44,303 nucleotides of DNA from Streptomyces sp. DI166 (GTDB lineage Bacteria > Actinomycetota > Actinomycetes > Streptomycetales > Streptomycetaceae), in assembly GCF_900091315.1 (NCBI RefSeq), contig NZ_FLSP01000074.1, positions 1-44,303 on the forward strand, read 5' to 3'. Position numbers and translations under genes: made by a program. Within the stretch, counting starts at the first letter, position 1; each line of letters begins with the position of its first letter. The notes under the pieces are model-generated. The model was not told the DNA's origin, did no database searches, and worked only from the letters and a program-made list of their open reading frames with translations. Shown here piece by piece: positions 18,188-25,795 of the stretch.

Positions 18188-20380
18188 CTACTCCTCCGTC
18201 GGCAGCGCGGCTTCCGCCGCCGCCTCGGGCCCCTGTTCCAGCAGCACACCGAAGCCGTCCTCGTTCAGAACCGGCACCTTGAGCTGCATCGCCTTGTCGT
18301 ACTTGGAACCGGGGTTGTCACCCACAACGACGAAAGAGGTCTTCTTGGAGACCGAACCGGTCACCTTCGCCCCCCGGCTCTGCAGCGCCTCCTTGGCGCC
18401 GTCCCGGGTGTAGTGCTCCAGGGTGCCGGTCACCACCACGGTGAGCCCTTCCAGCGGGCGCGGACCCTCGTCCTCGCCGGAGCCCTCCTCCTCCATACGC
18501 ACGCCGGCCGCCCGCCACTTTCGCAGGATCTCCTGGTGCCAGTCCTCGGCGAACCACTCCTTCAGGGAGGCGGCGATGATCGCGCCGACGCCGTCGGTGG
18601 CCGCCAGCTCCTCCTCGCTGGCCTGCTCGATCCGCTCGATCGAGCGGAATTCGCGGGCCAGCGCCTCGGCGGCGACCGGTCCGACATGGCGGATCGACAG
18701 ACCCGTGAGCACCCGGGCGAGCGGGCGCTCCTTGGCCGCCTTGATGTTCTCCAGCATCGCCAGGGCGTTCTTCTTCGGCTCGCCCTGCTGGTTGGCGAAG
18801 ACCGTGGCGATCTTCTCCTCGCCGGTCTTCGGGTCCCGCTTGGGCAGGCCGCTGTCCTGGTCCAGGACGTACGCCTTGATGGGCAGCAGTTGTTCGATGG
18901 TGAGGTCGAACAGGTCGCCCTCGTCGGCCAGCGGCGGGTCCGCGGGCTCCAGCGGCCGGGTGAGCGCCGCGGCGGCGACGTAGCCGAAGTGCTCGATGTC
19001 CAGGCACTTGCGGCCCGCGAGGTAGAACAGGCGCTCGCGCAGCTGCGCCGGGCAGCTCCGGGCGTTCGGGCAGCGCAGGTCGACGTCGCCCTCCTTCATG
19101 GGCCGCAGGGGCGTCCCGCACTCGGGGCACTCGCTGGGCATCACGAACTCGCGCTCGCTGCCGTCGCGCAGGTCGACCACCGGGCCGAGGATCTCCGGGA
19201 TCACGTCACCGGCCTTGCGCAGCACCACGGTGTCGCCGATGAGCACACCCTTGGCCTTGACCACGTCCTGGTTGTGCAGGGTGGCGAACTCGACCTCGGA
19301 ACCGGCCACCGTCACCGGCTCGACCTGCGCGTACGGCGTGACCCGGCCGGTACGGCCCACACCCACCCGGATGTTGACCAGCTTGGTGTTGACCTCCTCC
19401 GGCGCGTATTTGTACGCGATGGCCCAGCGCGGGGCGCGGGAGGTGGAGCCGAGGCGGCCCTGGAGCGGGATCTCGTCGAGCTTGACGACGACGCCGTCGA
19501 TCTCGTGCTCCACGGAGTGCCGGTTCTCGCCGTAGTACGCGATGAACGCGCGCACGCCGTCGAGGTCGCCGACCACCTTGTTGTGCCCGGAGGTGGGCAG
19601 GCCCCAGGACTTCAGCAGGTCGTACGCCTGGGAGAGGCGGCCGAGGCCCTCGAAGCCCTCCAGGGCGCCGATGCCGTGGACGACCATGTGCAGCGGGCGG
19701 GTGGCGGTGACGCGCGGGTCCTTCTGGCGCAGCGAACCGGCGGCGGCGTTGCGCGGGTTGGCGAACGGCTTGTCTCCGGCGGCGACCAGCCGGGCGTTGA
19801 GCGCCTCGAACTCCTCCATCGGGAAGTAGACCTCGCCGCGGATCTCCACGAGGTCCGGGACGCTGTCCCCGGTCAGCCGGTCGGGGATCTCGGCGATCGT
19901 GCGGACGTTCGGGGTGATGTCCTCGCCGGTGCGGCCGTCGCCGCGGGTCGCCGCGCGGGTGAGGCGGCCCCGCTCGTAGGTGAGGTTCACGGCGAGGCCG
20001 TCGACCTTCAGTTCGCACAGGAAGTGGTAGGCGGAGGTGCCGACGTCCTTGTGGACGCGCTCGGCCCAGGCGGCCAGCTCCAGGTCGTCGAAGGCGTTGT
20101 CCAGGGAGAGCATCCGCTGGCGGTGCTGGACGGCGGTGAACTCCGTCGCGTAGGCGCCCGCGACCTTCTGGGTCGGGGAGTCCGGGGTGCGCAGCTCCGG
20201 GTACTCCTCCTCCAGCGCCTCCAGGGAACGCAGCAGCCGGTCGAACTCCGCGTCGCTGACGACGGGGGCGTCCTTCACGTAGTACCGGAAGCGGTGCTCC
20301 TCGATCTGCTCAGCGAGCTTGGCGTGCTTTTCCCGCGCCTCGGCGGGCACCGTCGTCTCCGCTTGCTTGTCGCCGGCCAC
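18188..20380 (-). CDS. ligA: NAD-dependent DNA ligase
   Basis: LigA, 730 residues. It seals nicks in replication and repair using NAD+. Domains in order: Ia (YYVKDAPVVSDAEFDRLLRSL), the adenylation domain with Lys125 in CELKVDGLAVNLTYERG, the OB domain, a four-cysteine zinc finger (CPECG and RCPNARSCP), helix-hairpin-helix motifs (DGVGAIIAASLKEWF) and a C-terminal BRCT domain (GLTVVVTGTLEHYTRDGAKEAL). All expected parts are present. Starts at GTG with GGGAGGA eight bases upstream; it lies 15 bp after the MetE-like gene and is probably in one transcript with it. Confidence 0.98.
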   Translation of the reverse strand: MAGDKQAETTVPAEAREKHAKLAEQIEEHRFRYYVKDAPVVSDAEFDRLLRSLEALEEEYPELRTPDSPTQKVAGAYATEFTAVQHRQRMLSLDNAFDDLELAAWAERVHKDVGTSAYHFLCELKVDGLAVNLTYERGRLTRAATRGDGRTGEDITPNVRTIAEIPDRLTGDSVPDLVEIRGEVYFPMEEFEALNARLVAAGDKPFANPRNAAAGSLRQKDPRVTATRPLHMVVHGIGALEGFEGLGRLSQAYDLLKSWGLPTSGHNKVVGDLDGVRAFIAYYGENRHSVEHEIDGVVVKLDEIPLQGRLGSTSRAPRWAIAYKYAPEEVNTKLVNIRVGVGRTGRVTPYAQVEPVTVAGSEVEFATLHNQDVVKAKGVLIGDTVVLRKAGDVIPEILGPVVDLRDGSEREFVMPSECPECGTPLRPMKEGDVDLRCPNARSCPAQLRERLFYLAGRKCLDIEHFGYVAAAALTRPLEPADPPLADEGDLFDLTIEQLLPIKAYVLDQDSGLPKRDPKTGEEKIATVFANQQGEPKKNALAMLENIKAAKERPLARVLTGLSIRHVGPVAAEALAREFRSIERIEQASEEELAATDGVGAIIAASLKEWFAEDWHQEILRKWRAAGVRMEEEGSGEDEGPRPLEGLTVVVTGTLEHYTRDGAKEALQSRGAKVTGSVSKKTSFVVVGDNPGSKYDKAMQLKVPVLNEDGFGVLLEQGPEAAAEAALPTEE

Positions 20381-20395
20381 CGTGTTGTCCTCCCG

Positions 20396-21394
20396 TTACT
20401 CTGGGTTGTCCGCGAGGGATCTCGCCGCCCGGACGCAGTGGGCGAGCGCCCTGCGGGCGTACTCGGGGGAAGCGCCCGCGAGTCCGCACGCCGGGGTGAG
20501 CGTGACGGCGTCCGCGAGCAGCCCCGGTCGCAGCCCCAGCCTGCGCCACAGCGTCCTGACACCCATGACGCTACCGGCAGGGTCTGACAATGGGCCGTCC
20601 GTGCCCGGGACGACACCGGCGAACAGCCGGGTGCCCCCTTCCACCGCCTCGCCGATGGCGTCGTCGTCACGCTCGGTGAGGAGCGAGAAGTCGAACGAGA
20701 TCGCCGCGGCGCCCGCCCGGCGCAGGAGGTTGAAGGGGACGTCCGGTGCGCACGAGTGGACCACGACGGGCCCGCCCCCGTGAACCCCGATGACGTCGCG
20801 GAGGGCGGACTCGACGACCTGCCGGTCCACGGCCCGGTGGGTGCGGTAGCCGCTGGCGGTCCGCACCTGGCCGCGCAGCACGGCGGTCAGGGAGGGTTCG
20901 TCGAGCTGGAGCACGATCTCGGCGCCGGGCACCCGCCGCCGTACCTCGGCGAGGTGCTGGCGCAGTCCCTCGGTCAGGGAGGCGGTCAGGTCGCGGCAGG
21001 CGCCGGGGTCGGAGAGGGCGGCCTCGCCGTTCTTCAGTTCGAGCGCGGCGGCGAGCGTCCAGGGGCCGACGGCCTGCACCTTCAGCTGCCCCTCGTACCC
21101 CTGCGTGAACTCCTCCAGGGCGTCGAGGTCCTCGCCGAGCCAGGAGCGGGCGCGCTTGGTGTCCCGGCCGGGCCGGTCGCCGATGCGCCAGCCGCTGGGC
21201 TCCACGCGCGCGTACAGCTCGACGAGCATGCCGGCGGTGCGGCCGATCATGTCGGCGCCGGGCCCGCGCGCGGGGAGTTCGGCGAGCAAGGGGAAGTCCT
21301 CGAAGGAGCCCGTGGCCGTCTTCGCGGCCTCCCGCGCGTCCCCGCCGGGCAGGGAGCCGACGCCGGTGGCGGGGGCGAAGTCGAACGTCGTCAC
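20396..21394 (-). CDS. MetE C-terminal-domain methyltransferase (methionine synthase-like)
   Basis: A 332-residue protein with only the catalytic (C-terminal) barrel of cobalamin-independent methionine synthase, less than half the length of full MetE. It opens TTFDFAPATGVGSLPGGDAREAA. Zinc ligand candidates are the His-Cys in VVVHSCAPDVPF and the glutamate in IVLQLDEPSLTAVL; the second half carries SFDFSLL and CGLAGASPEYARRAL, which includes the late family cysteine. Stand-alone MetE-C proteins exist in archaea and actinobacteria, where the methyl donor may be a corrinoid protein rather than methyl-folate; the donor here is unknown. Starts at GTG overlapping the SDR stop (GTGA). It sits directly upstream of ligA. 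Confidence 0.85.
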   Translation of the reverse strand: MTTFDFAPATGVGSLPGGDAREAAKTATGSFEDFPLLAELPARGPGADMIGRTAGMLVELYARVEPSGWRIGDRPGRDTKRARSWLGEDLDALEEFTQGYEGQLKVQAVGPWTLAAALELKNGEAALSDPGACRDLTASLTEGLRQHLAEVRRRVPGAEIVLQLDEPSLTAVLRGQVRTASGYRTHRAVDRQVVESALRDVIGVHGGGPVVVHSCAPDVPFNLLRRAGAAAISFDFSLLTERDDDAIGEAVEGGTRLFAGVVPGTDGPLSDPAGSVMGVRTLWRRLGLRPGLLADAVTLTPACGLAGASPEYARRALAHCVRAARSLADNPE

Positions 21395-22080
21395 CGGCCC
21401 GGCCTCACCGTCAGGTCGTTGACCTCGGCGTCCCTGGGCAGGTCGAGCGCCATCAGGAGGGTGGTCGCCACGGACTCCGGGTCGATCCACCGCGCGGCGT
21501 CGTACTCCTTGCCCTCCTGCTGGTGGACCTTGGCCTGCATGGGGCTCGCCGTGCGCCCGGGGTAGACCGAGGTCACGCGGACGCCGTTCGCGTGCTCCTC
21601 GTGGCGCAGGGAGTCCGCGAGGGCCTTCAGCCCGTGCTTGGAGGCCGCGTACGCCGACCAGTCCGCGTGCGCGTTGAGCCCCGCGCCGGAGTTGACGAAG
21701 ATCACGTGCCCGCGGGCCGCCCTGAGCTGCGGCAGGAAGTGCCGGGTCAGCTCGGCGGGGGCGATGAGGTTGACGTTGAGCTGGTGGCGCCAGGACTTCG
21801 GGGTCAGGTCGCCGACCCGGCCCAGGTCCACCACGCCCGCGATGTGCAGCAGCGAGTCCACCCGGTCCGGGAGCGACTGGTGGGAGAAGGCCCAGGACAG
21901 CTTGTCCGGGTCGTCCAGGTCACCCACGAGCGTCTGCGCGCCGGGGAATTCAGCCGCGAGTTCCTTGGCCCGGGCCGCGTTGCGCGCGTGGAGTACGAGG
22001 TCGTCCCCGCGCTCGTGCAGGCGGCGCGCCACGGCCGCGCCGATTCCGGAACCGGCCCCGGTGATCACATGAGTAGCCAT
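21391..22080 (-). CDS. short-chain dehydrogenase/reductase
   Basis: A 229-residue classical SDR. The cofactor motif is VITGAGSGIGAAVARRL at the N-terminus (TGxxxGxG). Loop residues HARNAARAKELAAEF suggest NADPH preference. The catalytic Ser-Tyr-Lys are in FVNSGAGLNAHADWSAYAASKHGLKAL. It oxidises or reduces a carbonyl/alcohol of unknown identity. Two ATG starts three codons apart are possible (22080 and 22089); neither has a clear ribosome binding site, and the one nearest the Rossmann fold is given. Its stop overlaps the GTG of the MetE-like gene, so it heads an SDR-MetE-like-ligA operon. Confidence 0.9.
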   Translation of the reverse strand: MATHVITGAGSGIGAAVARRLHERGDDLVLHARNAARAKELAAEFPGAQTLVGDLDDPDKLSWAFSHQSLPDRVDSLLHIAGVVDLGRVGDLTPKSWRHQLNVNLIAPAELTRHFLPQLRAARGHVIFVNSGAGLNAHADWSAYAASKHGLKALADSLRHEEHANGVRVTSVYPGRTASPMQAKVHQQEGKEYDAARWIDPESVATTLLMALDLPRDAEVNDLTVRPGR

Positions 22081-22107
22081 GGGCGACATCGTCGCATCAC
22101 GGCGGGG

Positions 22108-22647
22108 TCACTCGATGCCCTGGCTCTCCTCCAGGTACGCCAGCGCCCCCACCGGCTCCTCCGCGAAGAACACCAGCTCGGCCAGCGGGCGGGGCAGGAA
22201 GCCCTCGTCCTCCATGCGGCGGAACTGCTCCTTGAGTCCGTCGTAGAAGCCCGCCGTGTTCAGCAGGACGACCGGCTTGTCGGTGTGGCCGTGCTTCTTC
22301 AGCTCCAGGATCTCGGTCGCCTCGTCGAGGGTGCCGGTGCCGCCGACCATGACGACCACGGCGTCGGCCTTCTCCAGCAGCAGCCGCTTGCGCTCGGCGA
22401 GGTCCTTGGCGATGACCATCTCGTCGACGCCGGGCCGGGTCCTCGCGGCCAGGAACTCGACGGAGACCCCGACGAGCCGTCCGCCCGCCTCCTCCACGCC
22501 GTCGGCCACGACCTTCATCAGCCCGACGTCGGAGCCGCCCCACACGAGCGTGTGTCCGCCCTTGCCCAGCAGCGTCGCGAACTCCCGCGCGGGGCGGGTG
22601 TAGCGCTCGTCGAGGTCGGCGGCGGAGAGGAAGACACAGATGCGCAT
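22108..22647 (-). CDS. TIGR00730/LOG-like protein (Rossmann fold, lysine decarboxylase-annotated family)
   Basis: A 179-residue LOG-like protein. Typical members cleave the ribose phosphate from cytokinin nucleotides. Features seen: N-terminal RICVFLSAADLDERYTRPA, LVWGGSDVGLMKVVADGV, the glycine-rich loop VGGTGTLDEATEIL and FYDGLKEQFRRMEDEGFL. The signature is usually PGGxGTxxE; the proline is Val here, while both glycines and the Glu of the nucleotide-binding loop stay. Relatives with this change are often of unsure activity. Divergent from the DUF427 gene, with a tandem repeat in the shared 120-bp gap. Cytoplasmic. Confidence 0.85.
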   Translation of the reverse strand: MRICVFLSAADLDERYTRPAREFATLLGKGGHTLVWGGSDVGLMKVVADGVEEAGGRLVGVSVEFLAARTRPGVDEMVIAKDLAERKRLLLEKADAVVVMVGGTGTLDEATEILELKKHGHTDKPVVLLNTAGFYDGLKEQFRRMEDEGFLPRPLAELVFFAEEPVGALAYLEESQGIE

Positions 22648-22685
22648 GGGCCAACGGTACGCGGAGACAAACGGGCCCCTTCGCG

Positions 22686-22741
22686 CGGGAAGGCGCCTCA
22701 GGCGGGAAGAACTCGGGAAGGCGCCTCAGGCGGGAAGAACT
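22686..22741. repeat. perfect tandem duplication of 28 bp between divergent genes
   Basis: Copies at 22686-22713 and 22714-22741 are identical and adjacent. Each holds CGCCTCAGGCG, a short palindrome with arms CGCCT/AGGCG. The pair lies between the LOG start (22647) and the DUF427 start (22768), the place for a shared promoter, so duplicated operator and recent duplication are both possible readings. Confidence 0.9.
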
Positions 22742-22767
22742 GGCGCCCCGGCGACGCTCCACCCTTC

Positions 22768-23091
22768 ATGGCCATAGGACACACGATCACGATCGAGCAG
22801 GGCACGCGGCGCGTGCGGGTCGTCCACGAGGGCCGGGTCCTCGCGGAGAGCGAACGCCCGCTGATCCTCCGGGAGACCGGCTGTCCCGTCCGCTACTACC
22901 TCCCGCGCGAGGACGTCCGCTTCGACGCCCTCGTCCCCTCCGACACCCAGACGTACTGCCCGTTCAAGGGCACGGCCTCCTACTGGTCGCTGCCCGACGC
23001 GCCCGACCTGGTGTGGACCTACCTCGACCCCAAGCCGGACGTCGCCGAGATCAAGGGCCACCTGTGCTTCTACGAAGTGGAAGTGTTGTGA
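22768..23091 (+). CDS. DUF427 domain-containing protein
   Basis: A 107-residue single-domain DUF427 protein, a compact all-beta fold found widely in actinobacteria. Recognisable family pieces are the Arg in VRVVHEGRVLAESERPL, YYLPREDVRF, TYCPFKGTASYWSL and WTYLDPKPDVAEIKGHLCFY. The two conserved cysteines (in TYCPFKG and HLCFYEV) suggest a possible metal or redox site, but the biochemical function of the family is not established. No strong ribosome binding site precedes the ATG; a GGCG-rich tandem repeat lies just upstream. The hydrolase gene follows on the same strand after 36 bp. Confidence 0.88.
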   Translation: MAIGHTITIEQGTRRVRVVHEGRVLAESERPLILRETGCPVRYYLPREDVRFDALVPSDTQTYCPFKGTASYWSLPDAPDLVWTYLDPKPDVAEIKGHLCFYEVEVL

Positions 23092-23117
23092 CCGATTAGT
23101 CCGGGGCCCGATGGCAG

Positions 23118-23137
23118 TCTGTCCGACATGGGACAGA
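23118..23137. promoter_or_regulatory. inverted repeat across the start codon of the hydrolase gene
   Basis: TCTGTCC and GGACAGA form seven-base arms around GACATG, which contains the ATG at 23128. The dyad could be an operator overlapping a leaderless start, or an mRNA hairpin hiding the start codon. No Shine-Dalgarno sequence is seen upstream, which fits the first option. Confidence 0.4.
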
Positions 23138-23910
23138 AGACCATTTCGCGTGACGGGACCTCCCTCGCCTATCGGAGCACCGGTGACGGCCCGCCGGTCG
23201 TCCTCGTCAGCGGCGCCATGTCGACGGGGGCGACCCTGGTCCCGCTGGCCGAGGCGCTGGCGGGCCACGGGTTCACGGTGGTCACCTACGACCGGCGGGG
23301 GCGCGGGGAGAGCGGGGACACCGCGCCGTACGAGGTGGCCCGGGAGGTCGAGGACCTCGCCGCGCTGATCGGCGCGGTGGGCGACGGGGCGGCGCTGTGC
23401 GGGGTCTCCTCGGGCGGCGCGCTGGCGCTCCGGGCGGCGGCGAGTGAGCTGCCGGTGCGTCAGGTCGCCGTGTACGAGACGCCGTTCGCCATGGACGAGG
23501 CCGGCAAGGAGCAGTGGGCCGTCTACACCGAGCGGCTCACCGAGGCGCTCTCCCAGGACCGCCGCGGGGATGCCGTGGAGCTGTTCCTACGGCTCGCCGG
23601 GCTCGCCGAGGACATGATCCGGGGCGCACGACAGGCCCCGATGTGGGCCGGTATGGAGGCCGTCGCCCCGAGCCTCGCCTACGACGCCGCGGTGCTCGGC
23701 GACGACGGAGTGCCGGGCGAGGAACTGGCCCGGATCGGCGTACCGCTGCTGGCGGTCGCGGGCGGCGCGAGCCCCGCGTGGATGAGGGACGCCGCCCGCG
23801 CGGTGGCGGAGGCGGCGCCGCACGGCACGTACCGCGTCCTGGAGGGCCAGACCCACATGGTGGAGCCGGGTGTACTGGCGCCGGTGCTGGCGGAGTTCTT
23901 CGCCGGGTGA
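23128..23910 (+). CDS. alpha/beta hydrolase
   Basis: A 260-residue alpha/beta hydrolase. The opening KTISRDGTSLAYRSTGDGPPVVLVSGAMST carries the oxyanion region, VTYDRRGRGESGDTAPY is a family block, the nucleophile elbow is CGVSSGGALAL (Ser in GxSxG form), and the C-terminal His lies in LEGQTHMVEP. The acid is probably in the loop near LLAVAGGASPAW. It hydrolyses an ester, epoxide or similar bond; the substrate is not readable. The gene lacks a ribosome binding site and starts within an inverted repeat. It converges on mnmA with four bases between the stops. Confidence 0.9.
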   Translation: MGQKTISRDGTSLAYRSTGDGPPVVLVSGAMSTGATLVPLAEALAGHGFTVVTYDRRGRGESGDTAPYEVAREVEDLAALIGAVGDGAALCGVSSGGALALRAAASELPVRQVAVYETPFAMDEAGKEQWAVYTERLTEALSQDRRGDAVELFLRLAGLAEDMIRGARQAPMWAGMEAVAPSLAYDAAVLGDDGVPGEELARIGVPLLAVAGGASPAWMRDAARAVAEAAPHGTYRVLEGQTHMVEPGVLAPVLAEFFAG

Positions 23911-23914
23911 CCGC

Positions 23915-25039
23915 TCAGGCCACGCCCGCGTGCGCGCGCGTGGTCGTCGCGATGGTCGCCGAGCCCACCACGCGCGTGCCGTCGTACAGCACGATCGCCT
24001 GGCCGGGGGCCACGCCGCGCACCGGCTCGGCGAAGGTGACCTCCAGTGTGCCGTCGACCAGTTCGGCGGTGACCTCGGTCTCGTCGCCGTGGGCCCTCAG
24101 CTGGGCGGTGTAGGTGCCGGGGCCGGTGGGGGCCGCACCGCACCAGCGGGGCTTGATCGCGGTCAGCGCGGTCACGTCCAGCGCGTCGGCCGGGCCGACG
24201 GTGACGGTGTTGTCGACCGGGGAGATGTCCAGGACGTAGCGCGGCTTGCCGTCGGGGGCCGGGGTGCCGATGCGCAGGCCCTTGCGCTGGCCGATGGTGA
24301 AGCCGTACGCGCCCTCGTGGGTGCCCAGCTTGGTGCCGGACTCGTCGACGATGTCGCCCTCGGCCTTGCCGAGCCGCTTGGCCAAAAAGCCCTGGGTGTC
24401 GCCGTCGGCGATGAAGCAGATGTCGTGCGAGTCGGGCTTCTTGGCGACCGCCAGGCCCCGGCGCTCGGCCTCCACGCGGATCTCGTCCTTGGTGGTGACG
24501 GTGTCGCCGAGCGGGAACAGCGCGTGGGCGAGCTGCCGCTCGTCCAGGACCCCGAGGACGTAGGACTGGTCCTTGGCCATGTCGGAGGCGCGGTGCAGCT
24601 CGCGGGAGCCGTCCTCGCGGACGATCACCTTGGCGTAGTGGCCGGTGCAGACCGCGTCGAAGCCCAGGGCGAGCGCCTTGTCCAGCAGCGCGGCGAACTT
24701 GATCTTCTCGTTGCAGCGCAGGCAGGGGTTGGGGGTGCGCCCGGCCTCGTACTCGGCGATGAAGTCCTCGACCACGTCCTCGCGGAACCGGTCGGCGAGG
24801 TCCCAGACGTAGAACGGGATGCCGATGACGTCCGCGGCTCGGCGGGCGTCCCGGGAGTCCTCGATGGTGCAACAGCCGCGCGCGCCCGTACGGAAGGACT
24901 GCGGGTTCGCGGAGAGCGCGAGGTGGACTCCGGTGACGTCGTGGCCGGCTTCCGCGGCTCGGGCGGCGGCGACGGCGGAGTCGACGCCTCCGGACATGGC
25001 GGCGAGAACACGGAGAGGGCGCTGCGGGGTGTCAGTCAT
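23915..25039 (-). CDS. mnmA: tRNA 2-thiouridylase MnmA
   Basis: MnmA (TrmU), 374 residues. With a sulfur donor it makes 2-thiouridine at U34 of Lys, Glu and Gln tRNAs, using ATP to activate the base. The PP-loop is MSGGVDS at residues 15-21. The first catalytic cysteine is Cys109 in TPNPCLRCNEKIKF and the second is Cys208 in HDICFIADGD, matching Cys102 and Cys199 of E. coli. The extra cysteine Cys106 (NPC in place of the usual NPD) and the pair GCCTIEDS near residue 56 are typical of the actinobacterial type. The ATG starts MTDTPQRPLRV; a long open frame further upstream is antisense to the amidase gene. A nearby cysteine desulfurase is the likely sulfur source. Confidence 0.96.
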   Translation of the reverse strand: MTDTPQRPLRVLAAMSGGVDSAVAAARAAEAGHDVTGVHLALSANPQSFRTGARGCCTIEDSRDARRAADVIGIPFYVWDLADRFREDVVEDFIAEYEAGRTPNPCLRCNEKIKFAALLDKALALGFDAVCTGHYAKVIVREDGSRELHRASDMAKDQSYVLGVLDERQLAHALFPLGDTVTTKDEIRVEAERRGLAVAKKPDSHDICFIADGDTQGFLAKRLGKAEGDIVDESGTKLGTHEGAYGFTIGQRKGLRIGTPAPDGKPRYVLDISPVDNTVTVGPADALDVTALTAIKPRWCGAAPTGPGTYTAQLRAHGDETEVTAELVDGTLEVTFAEPVRGVAPGQAIVLYDGTRVVGSATIATTTRAHAGVA

Positions 25040-25099
25040 AACCCTTCCAGAGTACGGGTCCGCGGGAACCGGGGCCGCCGGATATCCGTTGGTGATCGC

Positions 25100-25765
25100 A
25101 TGGGGGCGAGGAAGGCATCCAGGGACACGGACCGGCGCATCGGCCGGCGCGCGCTGCTGATCGGCGGCGCGGCGGCCGCGCTGGGCACCGTCGTGCTCGC
25201 GCGGGACGAGCTGGGGCGGCTGTGGTGGCGGCTGCCCGGCGTGGAGAAGCCGCGCAAGGAGGGCGAGGTCGACTACGCGGGCGCGCGCTGGGTGGCGGCC
25301 TCGGAGGCGAACTGGCGGCGCGCGGACCGGCCGGACGACTACGGCGTGGACATGGTGGTCGTCCATGTCACCCAGGGCAGTCACGACAGCGCGGTGAAGG
25401 CGTTCCAGGACCCCGGCCACCGAGCGGCGGCGCACTACATCGTCCGCAAGGACGGCCGCGTCACGCAGATGATCCGCGAGCTGGACGTGGCGTACCACGC
25501 GGGCAACCGCGACTACAACGAGCGCAGTGTCGGTATCGAGCACGAGGGCTTCGTGGACCGCCCCGAGGACTTCACGGACGAGATGTACCAGGCCTCGGCC
25601 CGTCTCACGGCCCGGATATGCGCCCGCTACGACATCCCCGTGGACCGCGAGCACATCGTCGGCCATGTGGAGGTGCCAGGCACGGACCACACGGACCCGG
25701 GCGAGCACTGGGACTGGAAGCGCTACATGAAGCTGGTGCGCGAGGCGCGCGCGGAGCTGGCCTGA
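25100..25765 (+). CDS. N-acetylmuramoyl-L-alanine amidase (Amidase_2)
   Basis: A 221-residue exported peptidoglycan amidase. The N-terminus has an RR motif ahead of a hydrophobic run (GRRALLIGGAAAALGTVVLA), compatible with a Tat signal or an uncleaved anchor. The catalytic domain spans about 70-215: zinc ligands are expected in VVVHVTQGSH and DHTDPGEHW, and the family blocks AYHAGNRDYNERSVGIEHEG and HIVGHVEVPG are clear. It cuts the bond between N-acetylmuramic acid and the stem peptide outside the membrane, and may serve wall turnover. Start ATG at 25100 lies 60 bp from the divergent mnmA start; no strong ribosome binding site. Converges on the cysteine desulfurase. Confidence 0.93.
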   Translation: MGARKASRDTDRRIGRRALLIGGAAAALGTVVLARDELGRLWWRLPGVEKPRKEGEVDYAGARWVAASEANWRRADRPDDYGVDMVVVHVTQGSHDSAVKAFQDPGHRAAAHYIVRKDGRVTQMIRELDVAYHAGNRDYNERSVGIEHEGFVDRPEDFTDEMYQASARLTARICARYDIPVDREHIVGHVEVPGTDHTDPGEHWDWKRYMKLVREARAELA

Positions 25766-25795
25766 GCAGCACCCCGGTCTCCGGGTGGCCCCGGG

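Noticed and set aside
17988..18413. Plus-strand open frame in the gap between rmdB and ligA
   Set aside because: No ribosome site, no recognisable sequence, and most of it is antisense to ligA.
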